NCBI RefSeq assembly: GCF_037975245.1
Contig: NC_092573.1
Location: 26,691,265 to 26,755,264, forward strand
Length of the DNA stretch: 64,000 nucleotides
Reading direction: 5' to 3'
Source: Apostichopus japonicus
Lineage: Eukaryota; Echinodermata; Holothuroidea; Aspidochirotida; Stichopodidae
Shown here: positions 11,871 to 20,708 of the stretch, piece after piece
How the letters are laid out: the number at the start of each line of letters is the position of its first letter
How positions within the stretch are numbered: the first letter of the stretch is position 1
Notes under the pieces: generated by a model
The model's database searches: none
What the model was told of the DNA's origin: nothing
What the model saw: only the letters and a program-made list of their open reading frames with translations
Made by a program: the position numbers and the translations under genes

Positions 11871-12997
11871 CTGTGTCATTGTGAAATTATTTTTTTTCAC
11901 ATCCCACTGCTTTTCACTGTATTACTAATATCAAGTATGTTGTACACCATCACTTTACATTACGTCAGATTCATGAAGAAAATAGGTGAATGTTACATCA
12001 AAACCACTATGCATTTTTGCATTCTGGTTTTGATATCCTGTTATCCAAAATTTTGCCAAAATCTAATTAGTCCTTCAACAAGCTCATCCTCCATCCCTAT
12101 AAAGACTGCAAAGAAAAATAGTTTGTGGTTCATAATTGATTTACACATGCTTTAGTTTGGGGGTAGATGCCTATGATTCTCCTGACGGATCATTCGGCAA
12201 AACCTGTCCGTTGTACAGCGGACAAATTTGAATGTGACTGTACACTTATAGTCTTCTTATAGATCTTTGTGATGAAGCACTCTCTCAAACAGGTATGATG
12301 ATTCATCAAAACTGTTAAAAATTTCCATCATTAATAATTTTAAAGACTGAGGTTGTCTACTAGCAGAGTATATAATTTTAAGACTTAATTTTTCAAACTA
12401 ATTTTCCTATCTTAGGGGTTTGTAAGTAGTTTCCCCGTAAACTTAAGCATACAATTTCCATGAAACTGGCCTTGGAACCTTCCCTGCAGTGCTAGTACTC
12501 TGGTTTTAAATTGGTGAAGGTATCTCTGGGAGTGTCCTTGCCCTTGTATTCAGTTTCGTGTACTCTTCTGGAAGAAAAGGAATGCTGCATATGAAAGTTG
12601 GCATTGCCTTTGGCTTTCCAGTTCTTACATCTCAAGTATATGTCGACCCATGCTCAACTACTAATTTGTTCTTCATAATAGAATGTAAATTCATCTGTTG
12701 GTAAATACTTTACCAAAACAACTTCCTCCTGTACTTAATACAATGTCATAATTTGGGAGCATTTCACCCAGTGACATCACATGCTGAGAGGTGTTCAAGG
12801 CCATGTCAGGAATGAGACATTAAGGTCTGCTGAGTTGTCAAAAATCTTAACTTTGATGCTATTTTTCCATGATCTCCCATTTTAATTTTGGAATAAAACT
12901 TGAGAATATTGATGAGGTTTACTGCAAACTAACGGCAAGAACTGAAAAAAAGCATACTTATCCTTAAATTTTTTTTTTTACTCTTACCGAACTTCAG
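11871..12997 (+). other. Remainder of FAM221B-like intron
   Basis: An AT-rich stretch with no convincing gene. It ends in a T-rich tract and the CAG acceptor at 12995-12997. Confidence 0.6.
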
Positions 12998-13117
12998 GCT
13001 GCGGTTGTAGTGCTTTCATATCCAACTTTCTGTGCGCTGCCTGTGACCAGCACTGGGAGAAACATGAAACTGTATTTGAGATAGAGGAAGAAAGAAAGAA
13101 ACATGGAATACCTTATG
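12998..13117 (+). CDS. FAM221B: FAM221B-like protein, fourth visible exon
   Basis: The acceptor is AACTTCAG and the donor GTGAGT at 13118; 120 bp, phase 1 in and 1 out. The peptide starts CGCSAFISNFLCAACDQHWE, continues HETVFEIEEERKKH and ends GIPYG across the next junction. The CGC..F.SNFLCAACD..WE.HET pattern is the C-terminal half of the FAM221B Cys-rich domain. The last part of the exon, from about 13101 and including the donor, is also the first unit of the 43-bp tandem array at 13105-14080. Splicing at a later copy would read GGT GAG TAG, a stop, directly after the Tyr codon, so only the first donor preserves the protein. Confidence 0.92.
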
Positions 13118-14080
13118 GTGAGTAGTGCAACTGTCTGAAATAAACAGGGAATACCTTATGGTGAGTAGTGCAACTGTCTGAAATAAACAGGGAATACCTT
13201 ATGGTGAGTAGTGCAACTGTCTGAAATAAACAGGGAATACCTTATGGTGAGTAGTGCAACTGTCTGAAATAAACATGGAATACCTTATGTTGAGTAGTAC
13301 AACTGTCTGAAATAAACATGGAATACCTTATGGTGAGTTGTGCAACTGTCTGAAATAAACATGGAATACCGTATGGTGAGTAGTGCAACTGTCTGAAATA
13401 AACATGGAATACCTTATGTTGAGTAGTACAACTGTCTGAAATAAACATGGAATACCTTATGGTGAGTAGTGCAACTGTCTGAAATAAACATGGAATACCT
13501 TATGGTGAGTAGTGCAACTGTCTGAAATAAACATGGAATACCTTATGGTGAGTAGTGCAACTGTCTCAAATAAACAGGGAATACCTTATGGTGAGTAGTG
13601 CAACTGTCTGAAATAAACATGGAATACCTTATGGTGAGTAGTTCAACTGTCTGAAATGAACATGGAATACCGTATGCTGAGTAGTACAACTGTCTGAAAT
13701 AAACATGGAATACCTTATGGTGAGTAGTGCAACTGTCTGAAATAAACATGGAATACCGTATGGTGAGTAGTGCAACTGTCTGAAATAAACATGGAATACC
13801 GTATGGTGAGTAGTACAACTGTCTGAAATAAACAGGGAATACCTTATGGTGAGTAGTACAACTGTCTGAAATAAACATGGAATACCTTATGGTGAGTAGT
13901 GCAACTGTCTGAAATAAACATGGAATACCGTATGGTGAGTAGTACAACTGTCTGAAATAAACATGGAATACCGTATGGTGAGTAGTACAACTGTCTGAAA
14001 TAAACAGGGAATACCTTATGGTGAGTAGTGCAACTGTCTGAAATGAATATGGAATACCGTATGGTGAGTAGTACAACTGT
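13105..14080. repeat. 43-bp minisatellite that duplicates a 5' splice site, 23 copies
   Basis: Copies start at 13105 and every 43 bp to 14051, with no length changes. Each unit contains the final exonic bases ('ggaatacc.tatg') followed by GTGAGTAG and 'tg.aactgtctgaaataaac'. Twenty of 23 copies keep the GT of the donor. Three have lost it: those starting at 13277 and 13406 (GG to GT, giving 'atgttgag') and at 13664 ('atgctgag'). A CCT/CCG variation in the exonic part is common. The constant period points to recent expansion by unequal exchange or slippage. On the - strand the array gives a long ORF because three units equal 43 codons; this is not a gene. Confidence 0.97.
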
Positions 14081-14551
14081 CCAGTGGGAATCTATTAACA
14101 TGTTACATGTCTGTGAGGAATATATGGAATGCTCTTGAAATGTCTTCTCAGGGCTTTCTCAGTACAAACTTGGTATTCTTCTACTGGTTACATTCATGAA
14201 ATCACAATAGTGCAATCAGGTTGACAAAATTATAAATATATTCAAATGAAGTCTCTTATATTAGTGTATAGTACATTATACTGTACATATTTGATTTTAT
14301 CTTATATTACCATGATACTTCTTTAGTAGTTCTTCTTGCAATATTTATTGAATGATGCACCTTGCTTGACTCTCTCACTGTTCCAGTGTAATTGCATGCA
14401 GGTTGTCACTGCCAAAGTTATCCCTAGACAGTAGAGAGTAAAAGCTATTCATTATATCCTGTGGTGTAGTAGGATATCTGAGGAAAATAGTAAATAATTG
14501 ACCTCAGTGGACCTATTCATAAATATTAAGCAGTGTCTGTTTGTGTTGTAG

Positions 14552-14745
14552 GAGAAGCCTACCTACCATTTGAGGAAATGCCAAATCTAAGAAACATGGT
14601 TCTAACAGGAGATGAGACAGAGCCAGGTCCTATGTACAAGGCCATAACCAATGGACGAGGGCCCATACCACAGGGAAGAGCCATCACTCAAGATACACCT
14701 GTCAGGATGCCCAAACAGAATGGACTCAAACCTTTCTGGAATTGA
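14552..14745 (+). CDS. FAM221B: FAM221B-like protein, last exon
   Basis: The acceptor is TTGTGTTGTAG; coding runs to a TGA at 14743-14745. The split codon is GGA. The peptide includes LPFEEMPNLRNMVLTGD, the family's conserved segment after the Cys-rich domain, then a Gly/Pro-rich tail ending KPFWN. The five exons read as one open protein of about 260 residues, lacking only the N-terminus, with every junction in phase. The gene therefore looks intact. Confidence 0.9.
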
Positions 14746-15877
14746 TGTTAGTACTGGATTGTAACTACAGAGTTACTATGTGACATTACTTCATATGGCT
14801 GCAGGGCTTCCAAATGGAAAGCCAACAAGCTTAGTAATTCCTTATGGTATTGGGCATTAGAACAACAAAAGTAACAGTGCATAGAGGAGTTTCCAATTTT
14901 GACCTTGAATGACACTTGATCTCACGTAACAATAGAGTTCTGGTATTCACTGTGGAGTTTCAAGGCACTTAGTATGATATATCATGACCTCTACAAATAT
15001 AATTGTTTTCTTGTACTTACAGAGAGGTTTGTGCTCGCCACATATGAAGTGCAACTACATTATCATAGCATTGTTTATCACGAGGATAACAATTTTGTGT
15101 TATTTTGAAAATGCTGCTGGCAGCAGCAGAATGGAAGAGAGTAGTAGGATAACCATAACTTCTCTAACCCACCCCCTCTATAATATCCCTCCCGGGAGGG
15201 ACACCCTTTCCACCAGGGATTGCCCACATTCTCCCTGGCTAAGATTACCCCTCAGATGTTCATCTGTTCCAGGATGTACCTTTGCCAAAGGAAATCTGGT
15301 AAGGTTATGAACGGTATTCCGGGTGGCAGGCCAACTAATTTTACCCCTTCCAAAATGACTTGATTTTGAATTTCCTTTCAGTCCGGCAAAGCCATCCTTA
15401 AGCAACCTCAGTGCGCTATACAAGGATTGAGATGACTATTGTTTGTTGTGTCTGGAGGTCATGTCCTGTAAGGATGAAGATCAATGTTGTTTACAATGTT
15501 TTTTCAGGGATTACTGGGGGGGGTGGGGGGATTACTGGGGGAATTATATTAACCTGTCATAGACTATATTGACAACAAAGTAGGACAGACAGGTGTTGTT
15601 TGACTGCGTTTATTTTTTGCAATGTCACATGTATAGTGTATATACAAAAGCACACAGCACTTTTTCATGATTAGGTTAGACTTTAAAATTCTAAGGGTGT
15701 TTTAGAAACACCATCCTTGCAAACTATTCTTCCAATATATAGGTAGGACAGAGCAGTTTCTTCTTGAACCTACGCAAAACAACAAGCTTAAGTCTAGTGT
15801 AATGAAGTCATCGAATCTTTAATGCAAATGGCATACTCCCTCTTTCCTTTTTTGAACTGAAGCAATAAATAACATTT
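14746..15877 (+). other. Probable 3' UTR and flank of FAM221B-like gene
   Basis: No gene is seen. The first AATAAA polyadenylation-type hexamer I found after the stop is at 15864-15869, which would make a 3' UTR of about 1.1 kb. This is tentative; a shorter transcript using a variant signal is possible. A G-rich patch occurs at 15515-15540. Confidence 0.4.
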
Positions 15878-15915
15878 ACTGTTTAAGGAGATGATTCCAT
15901 CTCCTTGCTTAACAG
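15878..15915. other. Short inverted repeat (hairpin)
   Basis: AAGGAGATG and CATCTCCTT face each other across a four-base loop. The outer flanks ACTGTT and AACAGT extend the stem after a small bulge. It is compact enough to fold in RNA. No evidence shows that it is expressed. Confidence 0.4.
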
Positions 15916-16255
15916 TTTAGATAAACCTGGTGTGCGTTTGTTGTATTGCTTGTGTCTGATTGGGAATATCAGAGATATTTCTCTTGTTGAAACAAAGATT
16001 TCATGTCTGGTTTAATCTCATCTTCCACTGATGCTTCCAAAGTGGCTAAATATTCCAAATCAGTATTCAATTCACAGAACTCGATCACCATCAACGGGGT
16101 CAACAAATTTTAACAAAATTATAATGAAATTGCGGCATTGCATATTTTAAATACGATGAATTCAAATAGAATGCGGAAATCTAATTCCAAGACGCACCTG
16201 TACAGATCGTCTTCATACACACAAACAAACATCATCCATACATCATCCATATATA

Positions 16256-16500
16256 GGAGTGTTAGCTCAGTGGTTAACGCCGGTGCCTTCCAATCATAAG
16301 GCCCCCAGTTCGAGTCACTCCAAGATTAATGTATGTCATCCAGTTTAATACAGACTTGTTGAAAATTGACAATTCATAATCATGGACATTAAATATGAAT
16401 GTAAGAGACTGACTTCGGTCAGCTTGCTGCTTTGATAAGCCAATGAGGCTTCTTTGCAAGTTCCTGCTTGCAGGAGGATCTAAAATACATACATTCATAC
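16256..16500 (+). mobile_element. tRNA-derived SINE, copy 2
   Basis: Same family and orientation as the copy at 4676. The head is better preserved: the A-box region is TAGCTCAGTGGTTAAC and the B-box region AGTTCGAGTCACTCC. The anticodon-arm position forms a GCCTT/AAGGC stem. The tail is 'aaaatacatacattcatac'. The head fits a tRNA, but the fixed non-tRNA body shows it is a SINE and not a tRNA gene. Confidence 0.9.
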
Positions 16501-17292
16501 CGTCTCCTAAAGGCGATAAACTTGTGAATAACGGGTCATTTATAGTTTGTAATACCCTCTTTTCATATCTCATACAACAACTTAGAGGTGTTTTTCCTTA
16601 CAGTATTTGTTACTGTTTTACCATAAGCAGACTTACCAAGGCCCCCACCCCCACCAATACACACACACAAACACATTAAGCAAGTTTCCTCAAGGGACCT
16701 AACAGAGACCAAAACTCTGGTACCTCAAATGATACATTATCACTCTTATCTTGTCAAAGTTTCTGTCAAAACAGCCAAGTTGTAATAAGTTCACACTTTC
16801 TAAACAGAAAAGTTCCATGTGGTTACAATATCAAACTGTCCAACACTTTTTGAAAAACAACACACAATAAGTGATGTCTAGCTGTGGATGTGGTCTTAAT
16901 TATTTACTCATCATTTGTTTGAACAAATAAACTGTCTGCTTCAGTGAAACAGGTCCAGGCAAAATCTCTTTTTGGGGATGTAGACCAAATGAACTTTAAG
17001 ACAATTGTCTATCTATATGCCATACATATATAGGAACAGAAACTACTTCCAGATAAACTTGTTAATGGGGACTACACCTGCAAAGATTTACAGAACACTT
17101 TCTCGGTTCTCACCTACCTTTATGACCTTTCTGTATGCTTCATACCTATGTGGAAATAGTTATACTCAATCACAGCAGTGTTGACCATTCTGCCATGCAC
17201 TCTCAGTTATTTGCTTGGTACAAATAACATATATGGTGCCATTCATTATTGGCACTAACTACAGAAAATTATTACATGTTTTAGATGTTTAC
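16501..17292. other. No gene recognised
   Basis: AT-rich sequence with only short ORFs. Confidence 0.5.
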
Positions 17293-17458
17293 CTCATCAT
17301 CACATCATCACATCAGTAATGAAATTAGAAGTTGATGCTGCAGTCTTGTCATGAACTGCCTTAGTCTCAGGCCACTTTGAATAGAATTCACCCAGTGTTA
17401 ATATGTACAGTCGCTTGGCAGCTGTCACTGGCAGAGGACCAATAAGATCAACACCAAC
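17293..17458 (-). pseudogene. Retroviral-type integrase core fragment (Gypsy-like retrotransposon)
   Basis: On the - strand the segment reads VGVDLIGPLPVTAAKRLYIL, then EFYSKWPETKAVHDKTA and FITDVMM. This is the first part of the rve integrase catalytic domain of Gypsy-type retrotransposons, with the first catalytic Asp in VDLIGPL and the usual Y..KWPE block. The downstream 'SDrG.eF' block and third catalytic residue are absent, so it cannot be active. The fragment is bounded by CTTAACAG on its 5' side and GAG|GTAAAC on its 3' side, so it could also be an exon of a host gene made from an integrase. No other exons were found. Confidence 0.65.
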
Positions 17459-18105
17459 CTGTTAAGAAAGAAGACAGCATTTAGGTTCTAATTTTAAAAA
17501 CATTTACAAGTTGAAGGCTTTGTCTTGACTGTTGTTCTATTCCATTGCTTCATTCTGTTCACAGATCTATCTGATAAAAAATAGTGGGATATCTGATTGA
17601 AACAGGGTGCTGGTGGATTTAGGCCAATTATTTTAATTTGCATGAAAACGTAACTTAAACCATACTGTACCATATCTTTACAATCGCTTAAACCACTAAA
17701 CCAGAAAAGTGGTACGTCCAGTCGTCCACTTTTCCAACTTACAATTATATGCCAATATTGATGGTTGCACTGCAGTTATGCCAAAGTGTGGCTTAAAGGT
17801 ATATGCTGTATTGGCCCTACATATGCCAGATTTTCAGTTTGGTCAAAATTCTTAAAGTATGTTTATTACTACCCTGGAGGAAATTTACCTCACTGTGACA
17901 TTCAATCATCTCTTTGTCATATTGTAGAGTGTCTGGGCACAATTTGAAGCGTTATTAACCCCAGGAAGGTACTTTTTGAAGACTTCTTACAATTAAAGTG
18001 GCCATAATTTAGGGCCTATACAGACTACCTTTAAACTTGTAAATGTTTAGTTTGTCCAGACAGAGTGACTTTAACTAATCTTAGCCGTCACTGCATGCTG
18101 CGGAC
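17459..18105. other. No gene recognised
   Basis: Nothing recognisable lies between the integrase fragment and the hAT MITE. Confidence 0.5.
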
Positions 18106-18441
18106 CAGTGGCGTAGGAAGGTACTTTTGAGTGGGGGTCTAAGGGGAGGGGGTGTCCCCCTCCCCTTTGGAATTTTTTGCATTTACAGGTAGCCTCAGAT
18201 GCAATTTGGTGCAATATAGCACACTTCAACACCGACTCCATTTTGTAAACTTAATTTTGTATTTTCACCTGGCCTTAGATGCAATTTGGTGCTCCAAATG
18301 AGATTTTTTTTCTCATTTGGAAATGAAAAAGGGGTTTTCTGACTTGCGAAGCGGGGGGGGGCGGAATGATACTTCCGCCCCTCCACATTTTTCACTGGGG
18401 GGGGCTGGCGCCCCCCAGCCCCCCCGGTTCCTACGCCCTTG
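18106..18441. mobile_element. hAT-type MITE with perfect 8-bp target duplication
   Basis: A 336-bp element. The left end is CAGTGGCGTAGGAAGG; the inverse of the right end is CAAGGGCGTAGGAACC. It is flanked by CTGCGGAC at 18098-18105 and 18442-18449. CAG...CTG-type ends with an 8-bp duplication indicate hAT. The interior has long G and C tracts and no coding capacity. Confidence 0.92.
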
Positions 18442-18449
18442 CTGCGGAC

Positions 18450-19884
18450 AACCTGTACAATAAGAACAGCTTGAGAATTTACCAGCATTCCATAATCCAG
18501 TTACAGGAATGCTTTGGAGACTTGTTCGTAGGTCTACAGGACAATGACGCTTTGACCTGTTGAACATACCTTGTTTCATCAATGTTGATAGTTTCCCAAT
18601 AGAATCTAGACATAATCTGTTTTCTGGTTTATATATGCCAAGATGAGCACCTTCAAAGAGATAAGAAAATGCATGATAAAGGAGATATCATGCTGTTTCC
18701 CCCCTCCCCCCCCGAAAAAAAACACAAATATACTTTGTAGTTCTAGCTGAAGTGCCACTAAAATTTAATAACAACCTGGTAGTGTTTGAAATGGAATATT
18801 CCCATTATTGTACATATTGCATGGCCACTATTGTGGTGTAGATGTTAAGTTTTCTTCTTCAGTGTAGTTTTGGCATGTAAAAAATATGGCACACCTAAAA
18901 AAGTACTATCAGGCCTTCAATATCTTACCAACCACAATTTATGAACGTAAATTTGTTGCGTACAGTATTAGTGCCACTTTCCTCTAGAAGTAGGCTATAT
19001 GCTATAGTCCATTAATAACAAATGTTTAAATTGTTCCATGCATGCATGCCAGACTATCTCTGTAAGCAGCCTTTAGTGATATGATTTGGTTATGCTTGTT
19101 AACTTCTATGATAGGCAGAGCTATAAAAGGTGGAAAGTTATGATATTTTTTACAACAATTTGTTATGACAATTGGGTAAACAAAACGGATAAAAATGGGC
19201 CATAACAACTTTGTTCATGCACTTGAAACAACTTTGCTCAAGCATACAACTGATTATAATGTTGCATGTTGGGCTAACCACAGGCATAGTGTGTATCCTA
19301 TACTGTAAGTAACTACAGACATTTTCTCAGAAAATGCCACTGGGGAGTTGAGAAACCCTAGATAGCAAAACTTTCCTTCCATTTCGGTATGCAAGAGTTC
19401 CATTTTCAGCCAGTCTGAGAGACTGACTTTGTCTCCGTAAGATCCTTCTCTCATTTATTTTTGTGAGACCACTTGCCATGGATAGCTCTCATCTCTGAGA
19501 ATGTCGGCAATTTTGTCTCACGTTTTCTTTTCGATTTTGAGTTATCGCACGGCACAATCGATGGACTTACTGCTAAATATATGGAAGCCGAAATGTGACC
19601 AATTTGCTAATAGTACGGATACTGCCAGAGTCCATTACTAATCAAATTTTTGATAGGGCGGACATTATGTTCAGGGGGACACAATTTACAACAAAATATG
19701 CGACCGTCAAATAAATCCCCCCCCCCCTTCGTTTAATCATTGCATATAACTGTCCGGGGAGACAGTCTGTACCCACTGGCCTTGTACAATAGGTCCGGGA
19801 GACTAAATGTAGGCCCTACTAGATTGTTCTTAGGGGGACTAGGACAGTATGTACTAAATATGGGATATATGCGACAGTTTGTAC
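18450..19884. other. No gene recognised
   Basis: Mostly AT-rich. At 19670-19880 there is a loose series of motifs of the form 'tccgggrgac...tgta' about every 35-40 bases, possibly a very degenerate minisatellite. Confidence 0.45.
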
Positions 19885-20472
19885 GGGACAAACTAAAACG
19901 AATGACAGCGAATGACAATTGACTTTGTACAGGGTTAATGATCATTCGCGAATGACAACGATTGACAACGAAGGGCAGTGTTGAATGATTGACGGAGTGG
20001 AGTAAATGCGGTTACTGGTTTTCTGCGCAAAAGATTTGAGGAAAATCGCATGTTACGTGAATGCAGGGTTTCGGTGTAATTTACGGATAGAAACCACAGG
20101 GAAAGTTTTTGTGTGAGAATGCGCTTGAGTGCTGTGCTTTTTACCTCTGTAGATTTATATAGAAGAAAGATAACTGGAGCCGTTTCAAGAATATAGTATT
20201 GTTAGTTTCTAACAATTAATATCGGAAAAATGACGTTAAATTTACTTTTTAAAATCAGACTTACAATTTCGCTTACTATAAGGTGCGTTTGTATCTTGTC
20301 CTTACTTTAATAGATCTATATACCCACGAAGTCTGAACTGGGATATCCGGTTGGAGCAAATGTCTGTGCTGTCATTACTGTCATTCGTTTTAGTCAACGC
20401 AATTTTTTAGTGTGTAAAACATATTGTCATTCGTTATGTGTAACGCAATTGTCATTCGTTTTAGTAACACCC
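19885..20472. mobile_element. Inverted-repeat DNA transposon remnant or MITE with 8-bp target duplication
   Basis: A 588-bp element. Both ends start GGG and share an inverted 16-mer ACTAAAACGAATGACA. It is flanked by GTTTGTAC at 19877-19884 and 20473-20480. Sub-terminal copies of 'gaatgaca' recur near each end, as transposase-binding sites often do. The superfamily is uncertain: 8-bp duplication fits hAT, but the GGG ends do not match the other hAT elements here. No long ORF is present. Confidence 0.75.
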
Positions 20473-20489
20473 GTTTGTACTGCTACAAC

Positions 20490-20708
20490 GGTATTAATTC
20501 TATTTAATACCGGTATTAATTCTATTTAATACCGGTATTAATTCTATTTAATACCGGTATTAATTCTATTTAATACCGGTATTAATTCTATTTAATACCG
20601 GTATTAATTCTATTTAATACCGGTATTAATTCTATTTAATACCGGTATTAATTCTATTTAATACCGGTATTAATTCTATTTAATACCGGTATTAATTCTA
20701 TTTATAAC
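20490..20708. repeat. 22-bp tandem repeat built on a palindrome, about 10 copies
   Basis: Each unit holds the perfect 16-bp palindrome TTAATACCGGTATTAA plus a six-base spacer. The homologous site in the second segmental copy (near 24143) has only one diverged unit, so the expansion happened here. It lies immediately to the right of the preceding transposon. Confidence 0.95.

Noticed and set aside
13543-14076. 177-codon - strand ORF with a 43-residue repeat
   Set aside because: Three 43-bp units equal 43 codons, so the minisatellite stays open by arithmetic. The opposite strand carries the real exon and donors.
16256-16328. A possible tRNA gene with good A and B boxes and an acceptor-like stem
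   Set aside because: The same non-tRNA body and ATACATAC tail follow the head at 4676 and 16256, so both are SINE copies.
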